Shown: positions 9,130 through 18,655 of the stretch, piece by piece
Layout of the letters: each line of letters begins with the position of its first letter
How positions within the stretch are numbered: position 1 is the stretch's first letter
Assembly (NCBI RefSeq): GCF_021390175.1
Contig: NZ_CP090004.1
Location: 2,418,001 to 2,482,000, forward strand
Length of the DNA stretch: 64,000 nt
Reading direction: 5' to 3'
Source of the DNA: Flagellimonas sp. HMM57
GTDB lineage: Bacteria; Bacteroidota; Bacteroidia; Flavobacteriales; Flavobacteriaceae
Position numbers and translations under genes: made by a program
The notes under the pieces: model-generated
The model's input: the letters and a program-made list of their open reading frames with translations, nothing else
What the model was told of the DNA's origin: nothing
Database searches by the model: none

Positions 9130-11517
9130 CTACAGTCTATTATTCTCTTCGTCTCCTGTGGACTTACGCTGATAGTTGGTTTTTTTCAACTTACCAAAAT
9201 TGTAAGTAGCCATAAACCTAACGTACCTTGTGTTATTGATCCTATCAAATAAAATCAATGTATTTCCCAGACGATAGTCGCCATCAGGCTTGTTTGTTTG
9301 AAAGATATCATTGGCGACCACTTGGAGTTTTAAAGAATTATTGAAGAAATCCTTCTCCAATCCCAAAGTGATTTCAGCTTGATTTTTTCTAAAATAGATT
9401 CCATCATAGCGATTACTCAGGTACCAAGCTATTAATTGTAGCTTCATACCTTCGAACAAGGTGAATTTGTTATTGGTGTAGAGGTAAGCCTGTGGTCTAG
9501 TTTCTTTGAAACCAAAGGAGGATTGGGTGTCTATTAATTTATTGTAACTAACGGTCACTGAGTTCATAGACGTCCACCAATCGGTATTGAAAGGTAAGAT
9601 TGCATTGGCAAAAACATCGTGTTGCCTATTACTATTTAAGCGTTGTAGTATATAACTCTTTGGGTCCTCTCCTTGAACCGCTCCGCCTGTTATTGGATCT
9701 AGAGTGTAATTGTAACCAAGTTTTAAGGTTATTTTACGGAGATTTGCACCGATTTCAAAAGCGTGGATTTTTTCCGGCACTATATTGGGGTTTCCCTGAA
9801 TTGAGGTAAAAGCATCCTGGTAGATGATAGTGGGATTTAAGGATTCATATCTTGGGCGCGCTATTCTTGAAGCATAAGAGGCGAAAAAGGACTTGTTTTC
9901 ATTCAAGACTATTCCGATTGAAGCATTTGGGAATAGATTCAAGTAATCATCCTTTATTGGAGCTTCTAGATTGTCCGTTGCAAGTTCATATTCGGTCAAT
10001 TCACTCCGTAGTCCAAAATTGTAATTCACTTTTTCCGATACATTTTTACTGTAATTGATATAGGCTGCATAAATCTGTTCATTGTATTCAAATTCTCTTG
10101 AAAGGGCTTCATCTAGAGTAAAATCGGTTTCATTGGTCGAGACCAGAAAGTCAGAGTCTGAAGTATTCTGGACGCTCCCAAATTTAATTCCGGTCTCCAG
10201 CTGTCCTTTTTCTGAAAATACTTTGGTAAAGTCCAGTCTTGCGCTGTAAATGGGAATTTCCCTATCTACAAGATTTTTAAGTGTACGCCTTGATATTTGC
10301 CCTTCACTAATGGATTCTTCATCAATAATATCATCTATTGCGGTATTATTACGAGAATATTGACCCCCAAAATAGAGTGAAGAACCTAGAGAGTCCAGTG
10401 ATTGAAAATAGTTTAGAACAAAAGCATTTTGGGTGGTGAGGTCGTCTTTATTGACCACACTTTCAAATTGTTCCAAAACATCATTGAAAACAATGTCGTT
10501 GTTGCTACTTTCGGTACCGCCCAACGCATGGTTAAGCCCATTATAACCGATGGATAAATAGCTTTCATCAGAGAAATTATATTGTACACCAACCCCGTAA
10601 TTGGCAAAAAACTTTTGATCCCATACCCAATCGGTCGTAATATCCGAATTAAAAAAGTCCCCTTCTTCCGATCTGTTTCTGGTCGTATTCAATAAAAAAC
10701 GATAAGCTCCTAACTGCATACCATAGTTCCCGGTTATCGAAATACGATTCCTTCTATAATCAAAATTGAAGTTGGTGTTTGTGTTTGTTGGCGAAAAATC
10801 TGAAACACTAACATTTTGGCTTAGCATTCCCTTTATCCCCTCCATTGTAGAAGTACTGGTAACAATATTGATTACTGCCTGTCCTTCAGCGTCGTATTTT
10901 GCGGAGGGATTGGATATAATTTCGATGTTCTTGATTTCGGAAGCTTGTACGTTTGCCAATTGCTCGCTAAAAATACGTTGACCGTTCAAATAGATGATGG
11001 CCGTACCCTTTCCAATAATTGAAATACCTTCATCTTCAACCAGTACATTGGGCGACCTTGATAAAATCTCTTGAACGGAGTTACTTGTTGCTAATACTGT
11101 GTTCTCTACATTAACTTGTACTGTTCCATCATTTTTGGTTTCGAATAAGGGGAGGTTGGCTACCAGTACCACCTCTTCCAAGGCATTGCTTGCTTCGTCA
11201 ACGATGATATCCCCCAAGTCGATATCTGAAATTCCTTTAAAATCTATAGTTATAAATGTGTCTTTAAATTCGAGCGAAGTAAGTTTTAGAAGTATTTTGC
11301 GCTCGTTAAGATTTGTTAACTCAAACTTTCCCTCAAAAAAAGTTGTTCCCGTTATAATAGTGGAGTCTAATGGAGAGATGATAAGGGCGTTTCCCAATAC
11401 AACCTCTTTTTTTGTATTTAGTACGTTGCCAATAACCGATGTTATGGTTTGTCCGTATATATTAGCTTGTATGCTCAGGACCATAATTACAACAATAACT
11501 TTTAATATTTTACCCAT
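9130..11517 (-). CDS. TonB-dependent receptor-like outer membrane beta-barrel protein
   Basis: 795 residues. A signal peptide (about 1-22) is followed by a carboxypeptidase-regulatory-like beta-sandwich (about 25-105), a TonB plug domain (about 120-215, with V-Q-E-I-L-S-R-S-P-N-V and I-Y-L-N-G-Q-R-I) and a long barrel rich in alternating aromatic residues. This is the layout of the flavobacterial outer-membrane beta-barrel family that lacks a classical C-terminal plug receptor signature. It is a likely uptake receptor, ligand unknown. It converges with the formylglycine enzyme gene with only nine bases between stops. It diverges from the LytS/LytTR genes over a 197-base gap, so the two-component pair may control it. 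Confidence 0.88.
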   Translation of the reverse strand: MGKILKVIVVIMVLSIQANIYGQTITSVIGNVLNTKKEVVLGNALIISPLDSTIITGTTFFEGKFELTNLNERKILLKLTSLEFKDTFITIDFKGISDIDLGDIIVDEASNALEEVVLVANLPLFETKNDGTVQVNVENTVLATSNSVQEILSRSPNVLVEDEGISIIGKGTAIIYLNGQRIFSEQLANVQASEIKNIEIISNPSAKYDAEGQAVINIVTSTSTMEGIKGMLSQNVSVSDFSPTNTNTNFNFDYRRNRISITGNYGMQLGAYRFLLNTTRNRSEEGDFFNSDITTDWVWDQKFFANYGVGVQYNFSDESYLSIGYNGLNHALGGTESSNNDIVFNDVLEQFESVVNKDDLTTQNAFVLNYFQSLDSLGSSLYFGGQYSRNNTAIDDIIDEESISEGQISRRTLKNLVDREIPIYSARLDFTKVFSEKGQLETGIKFGSVQNTSDSDFLVSTNETDFTLDEALSREFEYNEQIYAAYINYSKNVSEKVNYNFGLRSELTEYELATDNLEAPIKDDYLNLFPNASIGIVLNENKSFFASYASRIARPRYESLNPTIIYQDAFTSIQGNPNIVPEKIHAFEIGANLRKITLKLGYNYTLDPITGGAVQGEDPKSYILQRLNSNRQHDVFANAILPFNTDWWTSMNSVTVSYNKLIDTQSSFGFKETRPQAYLYTNNKFTLFEGMKLQLIAWYLSNRYDGIYFRKNQAEITLGLEKDFFNNSLKLQVVANDIFQTNKPDGDYRLGNTLILFDRINNTRYVRFMATYNFGKLKKTNYQRKSTGDEENNRL

Positions 11518-11714
11518 TATTACCTCTTATTTTTTTCAAAACTATCGCTGTGTACAGTCCTTTTTTGGAAAAGTAGACGAATGGTCTCTCCTCGGCTATG
11601 GAATGCCAATAAGGCTTTTACTGCTAATTTTTACTTGTTCATAGCCTATAATTACTGTTTCGTGGACAATAGGTTCTTTAAAGGAGTTTAAAGGTTATTT
11701 TTACACCTTACGAT

Positions 11715-12788
11715 ATGGAGAGGTTAACCTTATATTTTAAGTCCCCTGTTTTTAGGCATGTACTGTTTTGGACGGTGGTGTACTTGTATTTTGTTCTTTC
11801 CGTGAACAATACGAGTATGTATGCTAGTTATAGGCATATTTTGGAATCCTTTGGGCTTATTGTATTGGCGCAGATAATAATTGCCTACATGAGCATTTAT
11901 ATACTTATTCCCAGACTTTTGGATAAAAATAGGATTGGTCTATTTGCCTTTTGGATGTTGATTTTGTTGATGGCCGTGTTTGCCCTGTATCAGGCTGCTA
12001 AGACGTTCTATTTCGATGTTATCTATTTTGACTCCTACAACGAAATTCAAGTTAAATACGCATTAGAGCCCTATGGAAAGCGTTTGACTTATTTTTCTGT
12101 ATTCTTGAGCAAGTGTATATTGTATCTTACGCCGACTGCCTTGTTATTGATGGCGCGATTTTACCAGAATCAGCAAAAGTTTTTAAAGTTGAACGAACAA
12201 AAAAAGACCGCTGAGCTAACCGCTTTGCGCAATCAATTGAACCCACACTTTTTATTCAATACCTTAAACAATCTGTATTCGTTGGCTTTGGATAAATCGG
12301 ATAAAACACCAGAGGTTATTGAAAAACTTTCTGACATTCTGGACTACATACTTTACCGTTGTAAGAATAATTATGTGCACGTTCAAAAAGAAATTGATTT
12401 AATAGAAAATTATTTAGCACTGGAAAAAATACGTTATGATAAAAGGGTCTCAGTGAGTTTTGACCATGTCATTGAGCCTGAAACAAAAATTGCACCACTC
12501 CTACTTTTGACATTTGTTGAAAACGCTTTTAAACATGGGGTGACACAAGAATTGGGAATGGCTAAAATCGATATTTCCTTAACAGCGAACAGTACCTCTA
12601 TACTATTTTCAATACAAAACTCAAAACCAAACACTGCAATAGTTGAGAAGAGTAATGGAGATGGAGAGCCTTTGGGCCTCAAAAATGTAATGCAACAATT
12701 AGAACTACTGTACCCTAATTCACATGCGTTAACCCTTACCAATGAGGAAGATGCTTATAAGGCAGTACTAAGATTGAAGAGAAAATGA
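11715..12788 (+). CDS. LytS/YehU-type sensor histidine kinase
   Basis: 357 residues. Four hydrophobic helices fill the first 150 residues without a recognisable periplasmic sensor domain. The phosphoacceptor box is L-R-N-Q-L-N-P-H-F-L-F-N-T-L-N-N, with the His near residue 177, as in the His_kinase family. The ATP-binding region includes T-F-V-E-N-A-F-K-H-G (N-box) and a final G-L-x-N-V glycine motif. It is an inner-membrane kinase that phosphorylates the LytTR regulator encoded immediately downstream with a four-base ATGA overlap. The neighbouring divergent receptor gene is a natural candidate target. The signal is unknown. Confidence 0.92.
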   Translation: MERLTLYFKSPVFRHVLFWTVVYLYFVLSVNNTSMYASYRHILESFGLIVLAQIIIAYMSIYILIPRLLDKNRIGLFAFWMLILLMAVFALYQAAKTFYFDVIYFDSYNEIQVKYALEPYGKRLTYFSVFLSKCILYLTPTALLLMARFYQNQQKFLKLNEQKKTAELTALRNQLNPHFLFNTLNNLYSLALDKSDKTPEVIEKLSDILDYILYRCKNNYVHVQKEIDLIENYLALEKIRYDKRVSVSFDHVIEPETKIAPLLLLTFVENAFKHGVTQELGMAKIDISLTANSTSILFSIQNSKPNTAIVEKSNGDGEPLGLKNVMQQLELLYPNSHALTLTNEEDAYKAVLRLKRK

Positions 12789-13486
12789 AATACCGATGTG
12801 TCATTGTTGACGATGAAATATTAGCTAGAAGGCTCATTCAAAAACATTTAGCGCAATTGGATGATTTTGAATTGGTGGCTTCTTGTGCCAGTGCTATCGA
12901 GGCTAGCAAAATCCTTAAGGCAGAAAAAATAGACCTTCTCTTTTTGGACATAGAAATGCCAATTTTAAAGGGTACCGAGTTTTTTAAAAACCTAATTGAA
13001 AAGCCAAAAGTTATCTTCACGACCGCTTATCGTGATTTTGCTTTGGATGGTTTTGAATTGAATGCTGTGGATTATCTGTTGAAACCTATCTCATTTGCTC
13101 GTTTTTTTAAGGCAATAGAAAAGTTTCTGGAGTATCAAAAAGTCATGAATACGGAAACAAAACGTTCTGAGGTTACAAAAAGTGATTTTATTTTTATTAG
13201 GGAAGATAGAAAACAGGTAAAACTGTTCTTTGATGATATTTTATATGTTGAAAGTGTTAAGGATTACATCAAAATAGTAACGGAAAAAGGTAGCCACTTA
13301 ATAAAACAAAGCCTTAAGTCTTTTGAAGAGACTCTAGATGTTAGATTTCTCAGAACACATCGTTCTTACATTGTAAATAGTCATAAAATAACGGCCTATA
13401 CAAAACAGGACGTAGAAATTGAAAAATTGGAAATACCCATTGGAGATAACTACAAATCAATCGCGCTAGAGTTTTTAAAAAATTAA
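12785..13486 (+). CDS. LytTR-family response regulator
   Basis: 233 residues. The N-terminal receiver domain (about 1-120) has the acidic pair D-D near the start, the phosphoacceptor Asp55 in L-F-L-D-I-E-M-P, and the conserved Lys in L-L-K-P-I. The C-terminal LytTR DNA-binding domain (about 135-233) shows the usual D-I-L-Y-V-E-S-V-K-D-Y and F-L-R-T-H-R-S-Y-I-V-N stretches. It is the partner of the kinase upstream, whose stop codon overlaps its start. LytTR regulators bind paired direct repeats; none was picked out with confidence in the 11518-11714 gap. Confidence 0.93.
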   Translation: MKYRCVIVDDEILARRLIQKHLAQLDDFELVASCASAIEASKILKAEKIDLLFLDIEMPILKGTEFFKNLIEKPKVIFTTAYRDFALDGFELNAVDYLLKPISFARFFKAIEKFLEYQKVMNTETKRSEVTKSDFIFIREDRKQVKLFFDDILYVESVKDYIKIVTEKGSHLIKQSLKSFEETLDVRFLRTHRSYIVNSHKITAYTKQDVEIEKLEIPIGDNYKSIALEFLKN

Positions 13487-13524
13487 AAAGAGTTGACTTT
13501 ATCCAGTAGATCAATCTTTTTTAA
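13483..13524 (+). terminator. AT-rich terminator hairpin after LytTR gene
   Basis: TTAAAAAGAGTTGA (13483-13496) pairs with TCAATCTTTTTTAA (13511-13524) at most positions, giving a weak but long stem that ends in a T-run. It overlaps the stop codon of the regulator gene. Confidence 0.45.
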
Positions 13525-13612
13525 TTAGGGATAGTTATTTTAATGAAGTTGGGTAACAGACTGTATTATAGCATTAACAAAGTTTTTACACTATTTTGTT
13601 TAGCTTTGAGTT

Positions 13613-13921
13613 GTGGGTCAAAATACATCTCATAGCGTAAAAAGTATTTTACTTCTGCTAATCTTTATCTTTTTAAAGATAGGAGTAGCCCACTCACTTT
13701 CTCATGCTGTCTTACATGATGATAGTAACGATTGTCAGCATTGTATCTTAGTTGTTGATTCGAACAAGACCAAAACATTTAATGGTCATTTGTATTCCTA
13801 TTCAAGTAAGGTCTTTAAAAAAGCGGTATTGCCAAAGCCTTTTACCTTGCTTTACAAAAACCCTCTGTTTAGAGAGCACCACCATTTTTTCTACTTTAAT
13901 AAACCACCACCATCGTTATAA
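13613..13921 (+). CDS. Small secreted CxxC protein of unknown function
   Basis: 102 residues from a GTG start; an in-frame TGA lies at 13607, so no longer version exists. A hydrophobic segment (about 11-28) works as a signal peptide or anchor. The rest contains S-H-A-V-L-H-D-D-S-N-D-C-Q-H-C, a histidine cluster (E-H-H-H-F-F) and a P-P-P-S-L end. Cys-x-x-Cys plus histidines suggests metal or heme binding. Similar short exported proteins in Bacteroidota sit in front of TonB receptors, but here an ABC transporter follows 231 bases later. A possible -7 box TAGCTTTG (13601-13608) lies too close to the GTG for a normal leader. No named family can be assigned. Confidence 0.5.
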   Translation: MGQNTSHSVKSILLLLIFIFLKIGVAHSLSHAVLHDDSNDCQHCILVVDSNKTKTFNGHLYSYSSKVFKKAVLPKPFTLLYKNPLFREHHHFFYFNKPPPSL

Positions 13922-14100
13922 TTTGGATGACTCTGTTCTTTATGCTTAATGATGCATGGCATAAAATATTTAGCTATCTATTTCATTAAGCCATTCTTAT
14001 CTGGTATTTGCTTCAATGTAGCAATAAGTAAATTTCAAGAGCTCAATGTAGCGAATTAAGTCACCACTGCATTCCAAAAATTCATTTAGAAAACATTTTG

Positions 14101-14119
14101 TTGTACACTTTCAGTACAA
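14101..14119. promoter_or_regulatory. Inverted repeat, possible operator of ABC transporter operon
   Basis: TTGTAC (14101-14106) and GTACAA (14114-14119) form perfect 6-bp arms around a 7-base spacer, 33 bases upstream of the ABC ATPase start. The symmetry and location suit a repressor site. No adjacent regulator gene points to an owner. Confidence 0.4.
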
Positions 14120-14152
14120 TAACATGTCTAATATCTATTAATACAAAAAAAT

Positions 14153-14869
14153 ATGATACATACCAATAACCTTACAAAATCCTATGGTGATTTAACCGCT
14201 TTGGATGCTCTTGACTTAGAAGTAAAAGAAGGAGATATTTATTGCCTCCTAGGAGCAAATGGAGCAGGCAAAACAACTACGATAAATCTTTTACTTGGTT
14301 TTCTGAAACCAACCTCAGGGAGTGCCTCTATCAATCAATTGGACGTTGTTGAACATTCCAAACAAACCAAGCAGTACTTAGCTTATATCCCTGAAAATTT
14401 AATGTTATACCCAAGTCTTAATGCGATTGAAAATCTGGATTATTTTTCAGGAATTGCGAATAAAAGGTTTAACAAAAAAACTTTGGAATCCATATTGACT
14501 GAAGCTGGACTTCAGGAATCTGCCTTTTACAAACCTGTGTCAAAATACTCAAAAGGAATGCGTCAAAAAGTAGGTGTTGCTATAGCATTAGCTAAAGATG
14601 CCAAAGTTTTACTCTTGGATGAACCTACTTCTGGATTGGACCCAAAAGCAAGTTTCGAGTTTGGCAAACTACTACAAAAACTAAGGCAAAAAGGTGTTGC
14701 CACGCTTATGGCTACACATGACTTATTCAGGGCGAAAGAGGTCGCAACAACCATTGGTATTATGAAAGATGGTCAATTAAAACAACAATGGTCTGTTGAT
14801 GATATTACGCTGTCTGATTTAGAGAAAAATTATTTGGAAACCATGTCCTATAATACCATTGAACTATGA
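14153..14869 (+). CDS. ABC transporter ATP-binding protein (ABC-2 type exporter)
   Basis: 238 residues, a complete single nucleotide-binding domain. Walker A is G-A-N-G-A-G-K-T-T near residue 37. The signature loop is Y-S-K-G-M-R-Q-K, Walker B is V-L-L-L-D-E-P-T-S-G-L-D, and the switch His follows in A-T-H-D. The type belongs to the CcmA/NosF/drug-export group that pairs with ABC-2 permeases, and two such permeases follow at once: the ATPase stop overlaps the first permease start by four bases. Candidate substrates include copper-site assembly factors (NosDFY-like systems), lipids or peptides. Nothing in the sequence decides. Confidence 0.92.
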   Translation: MIHTNNLTKSYGDLTALDALDLEVKEGDIYCLLGANGAGKTTTINLLLGFLKPTSGSASINQLDVVEHSKQTKQYLAYIPENLMLYPSLNAIENLDYFSGIANKRFNKKTLESILTEAGLQESAFYKPVSKYSKGMRQKVGVAIALAKDAKVLLLDEPTSGLDPKASFEFGKLLQKLRQKGVATLMATHDLFRAKEVATTIGIMKDGQLKQQWSVDDITLSDLEKNYLETMSYNTIEL

Positions 14870-16287
14870 TACTGACCACCCTTAAAAAAGAAAGTAAAGA
14901 ACTGTTTAGGGATGGTCGTATTAGAATCGCATTCATTCTGGTCATCATTCTTACCATAATGGCTGTTATTATAAGTGCGTGGCACTATAAAGACATCAAT
15001 GAAGAATATGTATCGGCAAAACAATCGGAACGAGAGGTGTGGGATAACCAAGGCGAAAAGAATCCCCATTCCGCTGCACATTATGGGACATACGCTTTTA
15101 AACCGAAATACCCATTGGCACTCATAGACCAAGGTGTGGATAAGTATACGGGCACCTCTATTTTTTTAGAAGCTCACAAGCGAAATGAAGCCCAATTTGA
15201 CAAAGCTTCTGACCAAACAGGATTGGCAAGATTTGGAAATTTAACACCAGATTTTATTCTCATGTTTATTATTCCTTTGCTCATCATTCTTATCGCTTAC
15301 AATAGCTTGACGAAAGAAAAGGAAATGGGAACCATCACATTGCTCAACAGTCAGGGTGCGATTGGCTTTAAACTCATTTTTGGCAAATGGCTCGCCGTAT
15401 TTTTACCCTTATTTGCGTTGCTATTTGTTCTTTTTGCCGCAACTGGTATCATATTATCTAGCTTACCGGATTTTGGGGTTTTTAGTTGGTCATCCTTAGC
15501 GACACTGTTCCTGGCTTATGTGGTCTACTATGCTATATTTATCAATTTAGTATTTATAATTTCTGGGTTGGTGAAAAAATCTGGAATCGCATTGGTACTA
15601 TCATTGAGCATATGGATTTTAGTTTGTTTGATATTGCCAAAAACAGCCAGTAACATTGCCGAATACAACTACCCTTACCCTTCAAAACAAGAATTTGCAG
15701 CAAATATTACTAAGGATAAAAAGGAAGGATTAGATGGTCATGATCCATGGAGCGAAGCATCAAAAACTCTTGAGAGGGAAGTCTTGAAAGAATATGGCGT
15801 TGATAGTTTAAGCCAACTTCCTTTTAATTATGATGGTTATAGAATGCAGAAAGGAGAAGAGCACCAAGCCGAAGTCTATTTTAAGCACTATAAGCAATTA
15901 AGGACACAGTATTCAAACCAATCAAGGGTTTATAGTCAATTAGCGGTTGTTTCGCCTTTTTTGCCCACTCGCTTTTTAAGTATGTCAATAGCCAACACAG
16001 ATTATACCACGCATTGGGATTTTGCTGATGCTGCTGAAAATTACAGGATTGAAACCCAAAAATTTCTCAATGAACATTTCGCAGAAGAATCCGAATATGG
16101 CGATTGGTCTTGGAAAGCGGATGCAGACTTTTGGAAACAATTGCCAAAATTCAATTATGAGCCTCCAACATTATCTGAGAATTTAAAGCACAATACCGGT
16201 AATATCCTAATACTATTGTGTTGGTTGTTCGGTTCGTTTGCAGTACTATTTTTCACGACTAAATCACTTAAAAATGTTAAAATATAA
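14866..16287 (+). CDS. ABC-2 type permease (DUF3526-like)
   Basis: 473 residues. One N-terminal helix (about residues 18-40) is followed by a soluble loop of about 80 residues. Four to five helices then run through the middle (about 125-270), a second large extracytoplasmic region follows (about 270-440), and a final helix closes the protein. This is the layout of ABC-2 permeases with a large periplasmic insert, often annotated DUF3526 in Bacteroidota. It is coupled by overlapping codons to the ATPase upstream and a second permease of the same type downstream, so the transporter is probably ATPase dimer plus permease heterodimer. Confidence 0.85.
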   Translation: MILTTLKKESKELFRDGRIRIAFILVIILTIMAVIISAWHYKDINEEYVSAKQSEREVWDNQGEKNPHSAAHYGTYAFKPKYPLALIDQGVDKYTGTSIFLEAHKRNEAQFDKASDQTGLARFGNLTPDFILMFIIPLLIILIAYNSLTKEKEMGTITLLNSQGAIGFKLIFGKWLAVFLPLFALLFVLFAATGIILSSLPDFGVFSWSSLATLFLAYVVYYAIFINLVFIISGLVKKSGIALVLSLSIWILVCLILPKTASNIAEYNYPYPSKQEFAANITKDKKEGLDGHDPWSEASKTLEREVLKEYGVDSLSQLPFNYDGYRMQKGEEHQAEVYFKHYKQLRTQYSNQSRVYSQLAVVSPFLPTRFLSMSIANTDYTTHWDFADAAENYRIETQKFLNEHFAEESEYGDWSWKADADFWKQLPKFNYEPPTLSENLKHNTGNILILLCWLFGSFAVLFFTTKSLKNVKI

Positions 16288-17698
16288 TTTTCAATACGAA
16301 TGGTTGCTTTTGATTCGCAACCGATGGATTCAAGTGTTGACCATACTACTACTAATCCTCTTTGGCTTCGCTGTGTATAATGGTACACAAAAGGTGGATG
16401 CGAGAACATCCAACATTGCTGAAGCAATAAATGAGTTCAAAACGGAAGAAAAAGAAATGTTGGCACAACTCGATTCTATTGACAAAGGTTTTGAAGTCAA
16501 TGCATCGAGTTGGCTTGTTCCTACTCGACCAATCGTGATAGGGAATTTACATCCAAGAGTGGTTAATATGCCCTCCAAATCAACAGCTTTTGTAGCTACG
16601 GGACAATCTGATTTGTTTGCACATTACGTACAACCAATTGTTACAGGCGATGACTCAACGATGAGTTTTAAAGAAATGACCAGTCCAGTTCAGTTATTAT
16701 TTGGAAGTTTTGATTTAGCTTTTGTCATTGTCTATCTTTTACCGCTTCTTATTATAGCATTTTCATTCAATATATTGGCATCCGAACGTGAAAGTGGCTC
16801 TTTAAAACTATTGGCATCACAACCTATTGATATTAGGGTTTGGGTCTTACAAAAACTAGGGTTACGCTTTTTTTGGTTGGTAATCGCTATCATCATAACG
16901 CTCTCTTTAGTGTTCATTGTTTTTGGCTTTGACTTCAAGACGGGCTTTATGTCTTTTGTGGCTTTATTGTCCATCGTTATTGCATATGCCTTATTTTGGT
17001 TTGTATTGGCTTTTGCAACTAATATTTGGATAAGGAGTTCTGCCAAAAATGCCATTACATTAATTGGGTTTTGGATTTTGTTTGTTTTGTTGTCCCCTTC
17101 ATTAATAAATCAAATAAGCAATTCACTGTATCCCATTCCATCAAGAACGTTAATGCTAAATGAAATGCGTTCAATTAAAGCTGAAGCTACCAAGAAGCAA
17201 GATGAAATTTTAGATAATTTTTTAAGAGACCATCCAGAATATGCGACAAATGACAGCACACAAGTAAGAGGGTTTTATCAAAAGTATATGGCCACACAAC
17301 AGTTGATTCAAGACGAATTGAAGCCATTACTATCAGAGTTTGAAGCACAAATAAGTAACCAACACAGATTGGTAAATGCTTCAAGTTGGTTGTCGCCTGC
17401 TTTGATTGTACAAAATGCATTGAACAGCATTGCTGGGACTTCAACAGAAGACTATCAAGACTTTAAACGCCAGAGCTTGGCATTTTCAAAAGAGTGGAGA
17501 AACTTCTTTAAGCCGATGCTATTTAAAGATTCAACCTTCAGCAAAAGTGACTATAAAAATCTACCAGAGTTTGAATTTAGCTATGCTGCTGTCAATATAT
17601 ATAGTAAAACTCTTGGACTGTTGTTTTTAAACAGTTTGATTCTATTTTTAATATTGGCGTTAAAACCAAGTAAACATCAAGCGGAATTGATTGGTTAA
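16274..17698 (+). CDS. ABC-2 type permease, second subunit (DUF3526-like)
   Basis: 474 residues from the chosen ATG at 16274 (M-L-K-Y-N-F-Q-Y-E-W), which overlaps the previous gene by 14 bases. A TTG at 16238 would add 12 residues inside the previous gene and fits the family less well. The helix layout mirrors the preceding permease: an N-terminal helix, a periplasmic loop, a bundle near residues 145-275, a large loop, and a last helix near the end. The two permeases look like diverged duplicates forming a heterodimer. The operon seems to end here; the next gene is the GntR regulator about 215 bases on, belonging to another system. Confidence 0.85.
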   Translation: MLKYNFQYEWLLLIRNRWIQVLTILLLILFGFAVYNGTQKVDARTSNIAEAINEFKTEEKEMLAQLDSIDKGFEVNASSWLVPTRPIVIGNLHPRVVNMPSKSTAFVATGQSDLFAHYVQPIVTGDDSTMSFKEMTSPVQLLFGSFDLAFVIVYLLPLLIIAFSFNILASERESGSLKLLASQPIDIRVWVLQKLGLRFFWLVIAIIITLSLVFIVFGFDFKTGFMSFVALLSIVIAYALFWFVLAFATNIWIRSSAKNAITLIGFWILFVLLSPSLINQISNSLYPIPSRTLMLNEMRSIKAEATKKQDEILDNFLRDHPEYATNDSTQVRGFYQKYMATQQLIQDELKPLLSEFEAQISNQHRLVNASSWLSPALIVQNALNSIAGTSTEDYQDFKRQSLAFSKEWRNFFKPMLFKDSTFSKSDYKNLPEFEFSYAAVNIYSKTLGLLFLNSLILFLILALKPSKHQAELIG

Positions 17699-17914
17699 AT
17701 CAAAAAAGAAAATTGTAAATCATATTCTAGAAGGAGATGTATGTTCTATACAGTATTTAGAAAGCTTATTGCTGTTAACGTACAAAAGATTAATAACGTC
17801 AAATTCAGTTTATACCGAAAAAACTAAAATGATAAATTACATATTGAAATTGGTTTTCCTCAATTTAGTTTCAATTTTTATAAATTGCGAACTAACAAAA
17901 TATTAAAACCGATT

Positions 17915-18655
17915 ATGCCATTTAAGCTAGATCTCGATAGTCCTATACCCTTACATGCACAAATTGAAGATTATCTTCGCAAGCTTATTTCTCAAGAAGA
18001 CTATAAAAATGGTGAAAAACTTCTGCCCAAGGAAGTGACTCTTTCTAAAAGGCTTGGGGTGTCTAGAAACACGATAAGGCAAGCCATTAATAAATTAGTT
18101 ATAGAAGGTCATTTAGAGCGAAAAAAAGGAGTGGGGACAAAAGTGGTCCAAAAGAGAATTAGCACAAGATTGGATAGATGGATCAGCTTCACAAAAGAAA
18201 TGCGAAACCAAGGTATTGATGTTGTCAACTATTTGGTCAAGACCTCAGTTGTTTTACCAGATAGTCAAGTTAGCCAGTCCCTCTCCATAAACATTGATAA
18301 AGAAGTGCTCAAGCTTGAAAAAATCCGAGGTTCTAAAAAGGCCAAGTATTTGTATTCGGTTTCCTATTTTCACCCAAGAACCGAGATTTCGGATAAAGAT
18401 GATTTTAATGTACCACTTTACGATTTGTTAGAGAAAAATCATGACATCATAGTTGCTACCTCCAAAGAAAGACTTAGTGCGATCATAGCTAACGAAGAAT
18501 TATGTACGCTTTTGGAAATTGAAAAGAATACACCGGTTTTAAAACGAGAGAGATTGGTCACCGATGTTGGGAATCGCCCCGTGGAATTTAATATTGTGTA
18601 CTATAGAACAGAGTATTTTACCTACGATATAGAAATAAAAAGGGGGTTTGATTGA
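17915..18655 (+). CDS. GntR family transcriptional regulator with UTRA domain (HutC subfamily)
   Basis: 246 residues from the ATG at 17915; a TTG at 17885 would add ten residues ahead of the usual start of the winged helix. The N-terminal winged helix-turn-helix (about 5-75) has L-P-K-E-V-T-L-S-K-R-L-G-V-S-R-N-T-I-R-Q-A. The C-terminal UTRA domain (about 90-245) binds small ligands, in this family commonly sugars or sugar phosphates. It stands at the head of the glycan locus, just before susC, and is the natural local regulator. A simple UTRA repressor is less usual for a PUL than SusR or ECF-sigma control. Candidate operators are listed at 18961-18972 and 60918-60933. Confidence 0.9.
   Translation: MPFKLDLDSPIPLHAQIEDYLRKLISQEDYKNGEKLLPKEVTLSKRLGVSRNTIRQAINKLVIEGHLERKKGVGTKVVQKRISTRLDRWISFTKEMRNQGIDVVNYLVKTSVVLPDSQVSQSLSINIDKEVLKLEKIRGSKKAKYLYSVSYFHPRTEISDKDDFNVPLYDLLEKNHDIIVATSKERLSAIIANEELCTLLEIEKNTPVLKRERLVTDVGNRPVEFNIVYYRTEYFTYDIEIKRGFD

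Noticed and set aside
11099..11644. 181-codon open frame on the plus strand
   Set aside because: It lies antisense to the receptor gene's N-terminal part, has no family features and is low-complexity Ser/Thr-rich as expected from a reversed coding strand.
13752..13949. 65-codon frame overlapping the small CxxC protein
   Set aside because: No signal peptide or motif; the other frame has a signal segment and CxxC.
17691..17906. 71-codon frame between the ABC permease and GntR gene
   Set aside because: TTG start inside the permease end, no family pattern, AT-rich; more likely leader of the regulator gene.
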